From contig JAGAPK010000003.1 of the NCBI GenBank assembly GCA_017623295.1, positions 1 through 61,281 on the forward strand: 61,281 bases of DNA, written 5' to 3'. Both the position numbers and the translations under genes were made by a program. The stretch is from Lachnospiraceae bacterium (GTDB taxonomy: Bacteria; Bacillota; Clostridia; Lachnospirales; Lachnospiraceae). The notes under the pieces were generated by a model that worked only from the letters and a program-made list of their open reading frames with translations, searched no databases and was not told where the DNA came from. Each line of letters begins with the position of its first letter. Position 1 is the first letter of the stretch. Shown here piece by piece: positions 33,601 through 41,179 of this stretch.

Positions 33601-35076
33601 CTACAACTCAATCTTAATCCCCTGCAGCAACTTAACATCTGCCTCCTGATGTGTTGTTACAAGCAAAGTCCTTCCTTCCAGTTTCTTCAATATATATAAC
33701 GCTGTTTTTCTGCGATTTTCTTCATCCAATCCCGTAAAAGGTTCATCCATAATAATCACTTCGGCACCGGAAAGCATCGTCCGCAAAATTGCACATCGGC
33801 GTTTCATACCGCCACTTAATTCTTTGACCGGTTTGTCCAGGCAATCCTCTGGCAAAATCTGACCTGCCTCCTGCCGCACCATTTCGGCAACACTCTGTCT
33901 CACCATTCCGGTAGTTCCCTGCCGCGCCATTCCGGTAGTTCCCTGTTGCGCGCTTCTGGTTAACATAACATTTTTTATTACATCGTATTCTTCGCATAAT
34001 CTGTCTTCTTGAAAAACCATTCCCACTCGCCCGGCAAGCCCTTCAATACTACCATTATCTGCCTTTTCAATCTGATTAAGCAGTCGAAGCAATGTGGTTT
34101 TTCCGCTGCCGGAGGGTGCCATCAGACAATATCTTCCACCTTTTTCCAAAGTTATCGAAAAATTTTCGAGCACTTTTTTCTCTCCATATGATTTATCTAC
34201 ATTACAAATACGAATTGCAGTTTCTTTTTTCGCATTTGCTGCATTTGTCATATTTGCCGCATCGTCCTGTGTTCTACTGCCTTTTCCCGCACTTTTTATA
34301 TTTCTGTTTTTGCTGATTGGATATGGCTTCCATTCCGTAAATTTTTCCACCAGATATAATACTGCTTTTTCAAAAAAGAAGCTCAACAGGACAATGCTCA
34401 ATGTCCATGCAAAAAGGCCTGCTGTGTCCAAATAAATCTTAGACATATACAAACGCTCACCAAGTGAAAATTCCGGCATACCAATAACTTCTGCTGCGAC
34501 CCCCGATTTCCAGCTCATACCAAGCGAAATTTTCAAACAGCTGGTAAGATAAGGCATCAATGCCGGACGGTAAATATAACAGAACCGATTCCATCCCTTT
34601 ATCTCAAATACATCTGCCATCTCTAAAAGTTGCTTATCCGTACTTTTCAAACCAGCTATTGTATTGACATAGACATTGGGAAAAACAATCAAAAAGCTAA
34701 TAAAAAAAGACAGTCGTGCAGAACCAAACCAAATCAACAAAAGTACGACAAAAGATGCCACCGGAATGGATTTGAGAGTTACCATAACCGGCGCCAATAT
34801 TTCTTCCAAAACAGTATAACAATAACTCAATGCTCCCAAAAGAAGTCCACATAAAAGGGCCAGGAAAAATCCCAGCCCAATTCTGCCTAAAGAATAAATA
34901 ACAATTTTTAAGAAATCGGGTCTGGTGATATTTTCCAAGAAAGCCTTGCCCACCTGCCAGGGTCCTACCAAAAGGATGTTATTATCCATAACATACGCTA
35001 CAAGTTGCCAGATGCATAGCCAAAATAAGATTATTACACTTTTTCGCAATAAGCTTTTCTTCTTATTATATTTCAC
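33601..35076 (-). CDS. Fused ABC permease-ATPase, SsuC-SsuB-like
   Basis: A 491-residue fusion. The first 250 residues are an SsuC/TauC-type permease with five to six spans and the EAA-like loop GWNRFCYIYRPALMPYL. Residues from about 285 form an SsuB-like ATPase: Walker A APSGSGKTT, Q-loop VFQEDR, signature LSGGMKRR, Walker B VIIMDEP and switch H in VTTHQE. Between Q-loop and signature is a repeat of eight residues, present three times, in the helical subdomain. Starts at GTG 35076. It moves an NMT1/SsuA-type ligand brought by the lipoprotein upstream. Confidence 0.9.
   Translation of the reverse strand: MKYNKKKSLLRKSVIILFWLCIWQLVAYVMDNNILLVGPWQVGKAFLENITRPDFLKIVIYSLGRIGLGFFLALLCGLLLGALSYCYTVLEEILAPVMVTLKSIPVASFVVLLLIWFGSARLSFFISFLIVFPNVYVNTIAGLKSTDKQLLEMADVFEIKGWNRFCYIYRPALMPYLTSCLKISLGMSWKSGVAAEVIGMPEFSLGERLYMSKIYLDTAGLFAWTLSIVLLSFFFEKAVLYLVEKFTEWKPYPISKNRNIKSAGKGSRTQDDAANMTNAANAKKETAIRICNVDKSYGEKKVLENFSITLEKGGRYCLMAPSGSGKTTLLRLLNQIEKADNGSIEGLAGRVGMVFQEDRLCEEYDVIKNVMLTRSAQQGTTGMARQGTTGMVRQSVAEMVRQEAGQILPEDCLDKPVKELSGGMKRRCAILRTMLSGAEVIIMDEPFTGLDEENRRKTALYILKKLEGRTLLVTTHQEADVKLLQGIKIEL
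33872..33943 (-). repeat. Three 24-bp tandem repeats inside the ABC ATPase
   Basis: Three 24-bp units start at 33872, 33896 and 33920. Units two and three are nearly identical (TTCCGGTAGTTCCC ends both); unit one has diverged. Read in the gene they give QGTTGMAR, QGTTGMVR and QSVAEMVR, so changes in copy number would stay in frame. Confidence 0.85.
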
Positions 35077-35169
35077 GATTCACCCCGATATTTTTTATAA
35101 AACTATTTGCATACAAATCTCGTACTTCTCTTTATGTTAAAAATACATATTAAAAATTCATGTTTAAAA

Positions 35170-36318
35170 TTACTGAATATAATAGAAATCATCAGCAGGC
35201 AGGCTACCGCCTACGGAAGATGCATCCTGATTGAACAGAACTTCCAGATAACCGGAAAGCGCTGTTTTCATATCTTCGCCATCAATATAAGTAATGTTAC
35301 ATTTCGGCATAGCTTTGGCAGCAACCGGTGCTTTTTCAATAATGCCTTCTGCTGCTACTAATTCTGCTGCAGCTTCTACATTTTCATTTGCATAAGCAGC
35401 GCTTGCTTCATGTTCTTCCATGAATTTGGCTACTGCTTCCGGATTTTCTGCTAAAAATTCATTCCGAACAACTGTAACGCCTGTTACCAGACTACTTCCA
35501 CCTTCACCCTGAACTGCATTCCACTCAGCATTTAAATCCATTACAACAGTCAATGCTTCATTCTGAATACAAGCTGCTGTTACGAAAGGCTGTGGTAATA
35601 CACCGATTGCATCCGGATTTTCAGCAAGCACTGCTGCTACTTCGGTTGCTTCAGATTTATATTCTAAAGTCACATCATCGGTTGTCATACCGTTTTCTGT
35701 CAAAAGGTACTGTAAAACATAGTCCGGTGTTGTTCCTTTTCCGGTCAGATAAATCGTTTTTCCTTTCAAATCAGTCATTGTCTGAATAGAAGAATCGCCG
35801 GATACCATATAAAGAACACCTAATGTATTGATATCAATAACAGAAACGCCGCCTTCTGTTTTATTGTATAAAACACTTGCCACATTTGCCGGAACAAGCA
35901 CAATGTCCATCTCTCCGGAAATCATCTTAGGAAGCAGTTCATCTGCTGCTGTTGCCATAGTAAAATTATAGTTATTTGCTGCTTCACCATTTTTCGCTTG
36001 ATCCATCAGATAAACAAGTCCGATAGAAGTAGGTCCTTTTAATGAACCAACATTGATATCAACAGCTTCATATGCTGCTTCTGCTGTTTCTTCAACTGCT
36101 TCTTCATCTGTAACTTCTTCAGATTCTGTTGTTTCTTCAACTTCTGTTGCAGTTTCATCTTCTGCTTCTACCTCAGTTGCCTCTTCCTCAACAGTTTCAA
36201 CAGTTTCCTCTGTTTCAGTATTTTCTGCTGCTTCTTTTGTCTCTGCACTGCCACATCCCATCATCAGAGAAGCGCAAAGTGCAAGACTCATCATTACCGC
36301 TACTACTTTCTTTTTCAT
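35170..36318 (-). CDS. ABC transporter substrate-binding lipoprotein, NMT1/SsuA-like
   Basis: A 382-residue lipoprotein. ATG 36318 begins MKKKVVAVMMSLAL with AAAGGAG ahead; the longer frame to 36429 has no support. The signal ends at the lipobox MMGC. About 55 residues of Glu/Thr/Val-rich, acidic linker follow, then an NMT1/SsuA-like periplasmic-binding fold (VGSLKGPTSIGLVYLMDQAK). The ligand is unknown; the family binds pyrimidine precursors, sulfonates or similar small molecules. The fused permease-ATPase lies about 90 bases downstream. Confidence 0.9.
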   Translation of the reverse strand: MKKKVVAVMMSLALCASLMMGCGSAETKEAAENTETEETVETVEEEATEVEAEDETATEVEETTESEEVTDEEAVEETAEAAYEAVDINVGSLKGPTSIGLVYLMDQAKNGEAANNYNFTMATAADELLPKMISGEMDIVLVPANVASVLYNKTEGGVSVIDINTLGVLYMVSGDSSIQTMTDLKGKTIYLTGKGTTPDYVLQYLLTENGMTTDDVTLEYKSEATEVAAVLAENPDAIGVLPQPFVTAACIQNEALTVVMDLNAEWNAVQGEGGSSLVTGVTVVRNEFLAENPEAVAKFMEEHEASAAYANENVEAAAELVAAEGIIEKAPVAAKAMPKCNITYIDGEDMKTALSGYLEVLFNQDASSVGGSLPADDFYYIQ

Positions 36319-36403
36319 AATAGTTCTCCTTTGCATATATTTCTCGTGGTTGTCCACAACGGTTCCTACGCTTTTCCTACTTACAAGCACTTCTCCCTTA
36401 CAT

Positions 36404-36560
36404 AAAAAAAGCGCACCCGACAAAGGCACACTGATTTACAACATATAGAGTCTACGCGGCCTTTCCTCTCAGAACGAATCTTCGAGTGTCAGAATCATGT
36501 CATGATGCATCGTCAGGACGAACCTTCCGAGTTATCGAATCTATTTTACTATATTATATC
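36404..36560 (-). promoter_or_regulatory. Structured leader with terminator before the ABC importer (candidate riboswitch or attenuator)
   Basis: This 300-base gap has no gene. On the minus strand a TATAAT (36558-36553) is followed by about 115 bases with several short stems, one closed by AUAGA and UCUAU. Then GUGUGCCU (36431-36424) and GGGUGCGC (36418-36411) can pair, partly through G-U, ahead of seven Ts (36410-36404). AAAGGC at 36464-36459 could instead pair with GCCUUU in that stem, a possible antiterminator. The -35 is poor. I could not match a known riboswitch class. Confidence 0.45.
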
Positions 36561-36597
36561 CAAAAAAACAACCCGCCTGTTTCCAAGCGGGTCATTC
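36561..36597 (-). terminator. Terminator after the spore-protein gene
   Basis: ACCCGC (about 36571-36576) and GCGGGT (about 36587-36592), extended by flanking pairs, form a GC-rich stem around TTGGAAACA. A run of Ts follows on the minus strand. It lies 25 bases past the SASP stop. Confidence 0.8.
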
Positions 36598-36622
36598 TTA
36601 TTTTCCAGAAACAGAAATGATG

Positions 36623-36823
36623 TTATTTCATCTGTTCTTCCTGTTTCTTAATCATTCTACGAACCATTTCACCACCGATAGAACCGGCTTCTCTAGATGT
36701 TAAGTCACCATTGTAACCTTCTTTTAAGTTAACACCTAATTCAGATGCAACCTCTGTTTTGAAACGATCCATTGCTGCTTTTGCTTCTGGAACTTCTACT
36801 CTATTAGTTTTGTTACTTGCCAT
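36623..36823 (-). CDS. Alpha/beta-type small acid-soluble spore protein
   Basis: A 66-residue SASP that binds and shields spore DNA. The sequence carries the two family stretches, including the ASELGV region of the first and DLTSREAGSIGGEMVRRMI of the second. The germination protease site is expected near TEVASELG. AAGGTG-type ribosome binding site and a terminator flank it, so it is monocistronic. It marks the organism as a spore former; expression is probably from a forespore sigma-G promoter. Confidence 0.95.
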   Translation of the reverse strand: MASNKTNRVEVPEAKAAMDRFKTEVASELGVNLKEGYNGDLTSREAGSIGGEMVRRMIKKQEEQMK

Positions 36824-36991
36824 TTTCTTTCACCTCCGAAAATACATTTCATCTTTTATCTATTTTTATCTATATTTGAGATAAGCAACGCGTGTTCGCA
36901 TCACTTATCTTGATGTTAGTATGAGCGGATTGAAAAAAATTATTTTGGTAAGTTTTTCTAATAGAAAACAATTTTCTAATAAACCTGTTTC

Positions 36992-37537
36992 CTAATAAAC
37001 CAGTTTGCCTTTCATTTCCTCAGCTGCTTCTTTTCCTTTTAACTGCTCTAAGATTGCAAGTCCAAAAGGAATCGCCGTTCCCATTCCACGACTTGTAATA
37101 ACATGTCCATCAACAACTGCCGGCTCTTTCTTCACATTGGCACCTTCCAGATGACTTTCAAAGCCCGGATTTGCACAAGCATTTCTGCCTTTTACCATGC
37201 CTCTGTGTCCGAAAATACTTGGTGCCGCACAAATAGCTGCCACATATTTTTCTTTTGCATAAAAATCTTCCACCTGTTTCATCAAAGGTTCAAATGCTTC
37301 CAGATTGGTTGTTCCCGGCATGCCACCCGGAAGGACAATCATATCGTTTTGTTCAAAATCAACTTCTTCAAATAGTTTGTCCATTTCTACTGTAATTTTG
37401 TGAGAACCTGTTACTTTTTTCTCCCCTGTAATAGAAACCATATCAACTTCAATTCCTGCCCGGCGCAGAATGTCTACTACAGTCAATGCCTCAATTTCTT
37501 CATAACCCGGTGCAAAAAAAACGCTTACTTTACTCAT
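36992..37537 (-). CDS. DJ-1/PfpI family protein
   Basis: A 181-residue class I glutamine amidotransferase-like protein. The nucleophile-elbow cysteine is in AICAAPSIFGHRG, with VLPGGMPGTTNLE before it, as in DJ-1/YajL/PfpI proteins. These act as deglycases, chaperones or proteases; the exact role is uncertain. Starts ATG after AAAGGA and overlaps the upstream gene's stop by eight bases. Confidence 0.93.
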   Translation of the reverse strand: MSKVSVFFAPGYEEIEALTVVDILRRAGIEVDMVSITGEKKVTGSHKITVEMDKLFEEVDFEQNDMIVLPGGMPGTTNLEAFEPLMKQVEDFYAKEKYVAAICAAPSIFGHRGMVKGRNACANPGFESHLEGANVKKEPAVVDGHVITSRGMGTAIPFGLAILEQLKGKEAAEEMKGKLVY

Positions 37538-38438
37538 CTTTGTTTTCCTTTCTTATATTTAGATTTAATTTTTCGCAAGTAATATCTTTTGGAAGTGTTT
37601 TTATATATTTCAAATATCTCTTACAATTATCTGCTTCTTCTTTATTATAATCAAAATCCAGATTCTTTGCTACCCATTGTGCCGATTCATCCATCAAATC
37701 ACACATTTCTTCCGTTGCATACCAGATATCTTCCACCCGATAACCTGCATAAGTGTGTAAAAAACGCTGCCATTCCTCATCCGAAATCAATCGATATAAA
37801 TATTTCCCAGATTTGCCAATGCTGCACCTAAAATCATGCAAAATTCCTGCTTTCCAAGAAAGCACTTTTACCAATTGGGGACGGATGTGCATATTTATCA
37901 TATCCTGTACATAAGGAATTTCCTCTCGCCAAAGACCTTTCCCTACATTATCCAGACACCACCAGAACTCATTGCACACTGCCTTGAATTCTTCTTCGGA
38001 TGGCTTCTTTACCCAATATGTCTGTTCAGAAGCTTCCGGTATTTTAGGCAGAAGACCGTTCTTGTCCAATAGAATTTCACACAAGCTGTCCTTGTCAATA
38101 TCACGACATGCCGCTTCCAATGTCTGTACATGCAAATCTAATCGATTTCCGTCTGCAAACTGAATCAACCATCCGTAAAACTCCTCCGTTGAGTCAGTTG
38201 CGAAAAAGCCTTCATCCGGATACTGCATAAATAATCGTTGTCCAAATCGGTCAATCCATGTTTTATCTTCTCGAAACGATTTTGTTTCCTTTACTACATA
38301 TACAATGTCATAATCCCGAAAAATATCCTTCGGTGCATTCACATTTGTTCTGGAACCATTCATATAAACCGCAAGGATTCTGTCATCTTCTTTGGCAATA
38401 GTTAAAATTAGATTAAACATTTCGGATTCTGTACGCAT
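37530..38438 (-). CDS. Aminoglycoside 6-adenylyltransferase (ANT(6))-like protein
   Basis: A 302-residue nucleotidyltransferase. ATG 38438 (MRTESEMFNLIL) is used; it is spaced eight bases from AAAGG, whereas the ATG at 38444 is too near. The catalytic part is NGSRTNVNAPKDIFRDYDIV, with GS and DYD metal residues. Members adenylylate streptomycin; chromosomal relatives may have other roles. It overlaps the DJ-1 gene. A hairpin-rich RNA-like element and a terminator lie just upstream of it. Confidence 0.85.
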   Translation of the reverse strand: MRTESEMFNLILTIAKEDDRILAVYMNGSRTNVNAPKDIFRDYDIVYVVKETKSFREDKTWIDRFGQRLFMQYPDEGFFATDSTEEFYGWLIQFADGNRLDLHVQTLEAACRDIDKDSLCEILLDKNGLLPKIPEASEQTYWVKKPSEEEFKAVCNEFWWCLDNVGKGLWREEIPYVQDMINMHIRPQLVKVLSWKAGILHDFRCSIGKSGKYLYRLISDEEWQRFLHTYAGYRVEDIWYATEEMCDLMDESAQWVAKNLDFDYNKEEADNCKRYLKYIKTLPKDITCEKLNLNIRKENKDE

Positions 38439-38459
38439 AAACATTGCCTTTCACAATAC

Positions 38460-38600
38460 AAAAAATCCACATAATCATTTGACTCTGTGGAAATTGTTTT
38501 ATTTTAATCAAAGAATTATTGGTGGGTGTGCCTCTTCCCACATTTCTTTTGACCACTAGGGTGCGTAGCAGCACATTCTCTACTTCAACAATTCTTTGAT
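38460..38600 (-). ncRNA. Candidate structured leader RNA plus terminator upstream of the ANT(6)-like gene
   Basis: On the minus strand the 15-base segments 38600-38586 and 38521-38507 pair completely (one G-U). They enclose two hairpins, GUGC-UGCUAC-GCAC (38574-38561) and GUGGG...CCCAC (38541-38522), joined by unpaired A-rich stretches: a three-way junction. A terminator follows: UCCACAGAGUCA (38491-38480) pairs with UGAUUAUGUGGA (38477-38466), 11 of 12 positions, then six Us. The ribosome binding site and ATG 38438 come right after. The compensating G-U suggests RNA on this strand. Family not recognised. Confidence 0.6.
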
Positions 38601-38636
38601 AAAACTACCATTTTTATATTTACTGTTATAAAAATT

Positions 38637-39023
38637 TTACACTACAATCCCTTTTTTGTAAAGTAATCTATTCTTTTCGATTAACTTATTCATATTCTTT
38701 TCACGAATCCTATAAAATGTCATAACCGAATTTTTTAAATTACTTCCATCAGACTCCAAAGCAATGCGTACCACTACATTTATATTCATATCTGTTCCCA
38801 TTTTAATCATATATATGGTGCCCTCATGCTTTTCATCCGTAATAATTAAATCAGGATCCTGGATATTTTCATTGATATATTTTCTAAAAAACTGCCAATC
38901 TTGTGGGTGCCTTTTCTTAATATGTTTCATCCGTTCATACGTAAGAATAATTTCATCCGTCTGAAGTTTTCCAAAAACTTTCTCCAAAGGTTTCACACAT
39001 ATTTTTCCAAGTGAAATAAACAC
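38637..39023 (-). CDS. PBECR-like nuclease-fold protein
   Basis: A 128-residue protein beginning at GTG 39023 after AGAGGTATA. Features: the HIKKRHPQDW segment with conserved histidines, then a strand ending in GTIYMIKM and a C-terminal RIALESDGSNLKNSVMTFYRI. This matches phage-type Barnase-EndoU-ColicinE5/D-RelE-like (PBECR) domains, usually RNases in phage or toxin contexts. It stands alone here, with AT-rich DNA on both sides and no clear immunity partner. Confidence 0.65.
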   Translation of the reverse strand: MFISLGKICVKPLEKVFGKLQTDEIILTYERMKHIKKRHPQDWQFFRKYINENIQDPDLIITDEKHEGTIYMIKMGTDMNINVVVRIALESDGSNLKNSVMTFYRIREKNMNKLIEKNRLLYKKGIVV

Positions 39024-39269
39024 TATACCTCTTTACCTCTTTTATCCTATGTTCATCCAGTGCCATTGTTTTTACGTTGGGATTGCATTACACGATTTTA
39101 CATTAAAATTAGACTTCACTTCTAGATATAATACATTGATATATAAAGAAATTCTTTAACAATATTAAAAAATATCTTTTTCATATATGCAATCATTTTA
39201 TCAAAATTTCAATCTAATTAACATAAGATAAAATATATAAGAAGTATGGTTCAATATTTAATTCTTTTT
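39024..39269. other. AT-rich intergenic stretch, no feature recognised
   Basis: About 245 bases of A/T-rich sequence between a PBECR-like gene and a LURP-one-like gene. I see no convincing promoter, hairpin or short gene in it. Confidence 0.6.
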
Positions 39270-39743
39270 CTAATTATTATCCTCACAATTTGCAGCATCA
39301 ATCGCAATAACCAACATCATTCCTAATAATTCATCTGCCGGATTTGCAAAATCAATCACGTAGGTATCGCCCCAACTTAACAATTGTTTGGAAATATGTA
39401 TGATGGAACTGCATCCGGAATACACATCGTAATCCCATCCAAGAAAATCACCTTCACAGCGCCAACCGTTATAATCAATCTCATATTTGGGTTTTAAGAA
39501 AGTGAATTTTTTCTGAATACTTCCGATTTCTCTTCCGCCAACCTCAATATTAAAAGTCGGTAAAAAAGTAAGCAATTTCTGCTTAATCATACCAATTTCA
39601 TTATGATTTGCATCATACACATGAAGCTGATGTCCCAGTGCAATCAATTCGGCCTTTACAAAATATTTCTGATTCCCATTTTCATCATAAATATCATAAG
39701 AATCTGTCCACGAAAATACCCTTTGTTTAATTAAAAGTTTCAT
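39270..39743 (-). CDS. LURP-one-related (tubby-like) protein
   Basis: A 157-residue protein of strand-rich repeats: KLLIKQRVFSWTDSYDIYDEN, then FVKAELIALGHQLHVYDANH and IGMIKQKLLTFLPTFNIEV. This is the LURP-one-related pattern, an all-beta barrel resembling the tubby C-terminal domain. Role in bacteria is unknown. ATG after a weak ribosome binding site. Confidence 0.85.
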   Translation of the reverse strand: MKLLIKQRVFSWTDSYDIYDENGNQKYFVKAELIALGHQLHVYDANHNEIGMIKQKLLTFLPTFNIEVGGREIGSIQKKFTFLKPKYEIDYNGWRCEGDFLGWDYDVYSGCSSIIHISKQLLSWGDTYVIDFANPADELLGMMLVIAIDAANCEDNN

Positions 39744-39827
39744 TTTAGTCCCCTTTACATTATTTATTGTTTTCTATTTTACCTCTTCCTATCAAATATC
39801 GCAAATAGTATAATAAATATAAATCAA

Positions 39828-40136
39828 ATGACACTGGAGGATGTTTTTATGTCTTGGGGAATGGTATTTTTAACAAATGCACAAACCGGAATTACAGAGA
39901 TTAGTAGAAAAAGCTGGTTGTTTTTGATTCTTTCGGGACTTGCCACAGGTGCTTCCTGGCTATGCTATTACAAAGCATTACAAGTAGGTGATGCATCCAA
40001 AGTTGTCCCAATTGATAAACTCAGCGTTGTGATTACGCTGATTCTTGCTTTCATATTTTTACATGAAGATTTCACAATGAAATCTTTAATTGGCTGTATC
40101 CTGATTGGTATTGGAACATTGATTATGGTTGTATAA
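39828..40136 (+). pseudogene. EamA-family transporter, 5' truncated
   Basis: The frame encodes the second half of an EamA-type drug/metabolite permease (SWLFLILSGLATGASWLCYY, DKLSVVITLILAFIFLHE). Intact single-EamA proteins of this type have about 140 residues with the start some 45 residues earlier; the first two helices are missing here. A GGAGG eight bases before ATG 39849 could still allow a shortened 95-residue product. It is convergent with an Rpn remnant, overlapping 14 bases. Confidence 0.6.
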
Positions 40137-40362
40137 TATTATCTTTTGCTTTATGATAATCCTCCACTGAAACATCCAAAATTTTACATGCCTGTTCTAA
40201 ATTTATATTCATGTTTTTCATAACTGCCTCAACACTATTTACAAGAGTTATCCAATTGCCCATTTCCATGCCTTTTTCTATGCCATCAAGTTTTCCCGCA
40301 TCATACCCATCTTCAAATAATGTCTTTTTCACATATTCTTCATTGTATTCATAAATCGACAT
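40123..40362 (-). pseudogene. C-terminal remnant of an Rpn/PD-(D/E)XK family nuclease
   Basis: A 79-residue frame like the helical tails of Rpn (recombination-promoting nuclease, transposase-like) proteins: YVKKTLFEDGYDAGKLDGIEKGMEMG and a short HTH-like CKILDVSVEDYHKAKD end. The PD-(D/E)XK core is absent. It starts at an ATG but without its nuclease part it is probably decayed. A related remnant lies at 59486-59866. Confidence 0.6.
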
Positions 40363-40564
40363 AGCGATTACCTCGGCCTTCTGTTTGTTGAGAATAATAA
40401 ACGAATTTCCGTTAGAATTTCAATGCTATGTAAGCATCATAGCAACTTATGGATAAATCGTCAAGTAATATTTTACTATTTGATATCCTTTTGGTTATCC
40501 TATATAATTATATAATATTCTGTTATAAAGACTTTTATAAAAATTTTTCAAAAGGAGTCCCTCT

Positions 40565-41059
40565 ATGGAAATCGAACGCAAATTTACAGTAAAGACCCTG
40601 CCGGTCAATCTGGAACAATACTCATTCCATCATATTGAACAGGCATATCTAAATACTGACCCAGTTGTCAGAATCCGCAAACAGGACGATGACTATTATC
40701 TTACCTATAAAGGAAAAGGGATGATGGCCCGCGAGGAATACAACCTCCCGTTAAATAAGGATTCTTACTATCATCTCCGTGAAAAAGCAGACGGAAATGT
40801 AATTGCTAAGAAACGATATCTGATTCCGATTGAACATCCGACATTTTCGTCAGATTATTCTGCTTCCATTGACCAAGTGAGTCTAACTGTTGAATTGGAT
40901 ATTTTTGAGGCTCCTTTCGAAAATCTTATTATTGCGGAAGTAGAGTTTCCAAATCAGGAAATGGCAAAGGCTTTTCTGCCGGTTGACTGGTTTGAGGATG
41001 ATGTAACGCATAATCCCGAATATCATAATTCCAACCTAAGTAAGAAAACAATTTTATAA
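40565..41059 (+). CDS. CYTH domain protein
   Basis: A 164-residue CYTH/triphosphate-tunnel protein. The N-terminal EIERKFTVK is the family motif ExExK; later charged strands (VRIRKQDDDYYLTYKGKG, TVELDIFEAP, IIAEVEFPNQE) line the tunnel. Members hydrolyse inorganic triphosphate or nucleoside triphosphates; the substrate is not predictable. AAAAGGAG precedes the ATG. Confidence 0.93.
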   Translation: MEIERKFTVKTLPVNLEQYSFHHIEQAYLNTDPVVRIRKQDDDYYLTYKGKGMMAREEYNLPLNKDSYYHLREKADGNVIAKKRYLIPIEHPTFSSDYSASIDQVSLTVELDIFEAPFENLIIAEVEFPNQEMAKAFLPVDWFEDDVTHNPEYHNSNLSKKTIL

Positions 41060-41090
41060 GTATACAAAAAACAATCCCATAATCATACAA

Positions 41091-41136
41091 AAAGAAAGTA
41101 ATCTCGACTTTAAATGTCAAAATTACTTTCTTTTTT
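41091..41136. terminator. Bidirectional terminator between the CYTH and LacI-type genes
   Basis: AAAGAAAGTAAT (41091-41102) and ATTACTTTCTTT (41122-41133) form a 12-bp stem. T-rich sequence follows on the plus strand; the mirror A run serves the minus strand. Confidence 0.75.
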
Positions 41137-41179
41137 ATCCTTCTCTAAATAGAACTTCCTATTCCAAAATCATTGTAAA

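Noticed and set aside
33743-33997. Repeat-containing small reading frame on the minus strand (84 residues)
   Set aside because: It is another frame of the ABC fusion gene across its 24-bp repeats; no independent start signal.
36053-36448. Plus-strand Ser/Thr-rich 131-residue reading frame
   Set aside because: It is the antisense of the Glu/Thr-rich linker of the ABC binding lipoprotein; it lacks a ribosome binding site and its composition follows from the repeat codons.
36404-36560. Thiamine pyrophosphate riboswitch before the ABC importer
   Set aside because: CTGAGA and GCGTAG occur, but the conserved order and the ACCTGAT element needed for the TPP class are absent, so I only call it an unidentified leader.
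38507-38600. Hammerhead or other known self-cleaving ribozyme
   Set aside because: The core motifs (CUGAUGA, GAAA at the required places) are not present.
38507-38600. MITE or insertion sequence with 15-bp inverted ends
   Set aside because: No flanking target duplication was seen, the interior folds into two hairpins, and the one mismatch pairs as G-U only in RNA of the minus strand.
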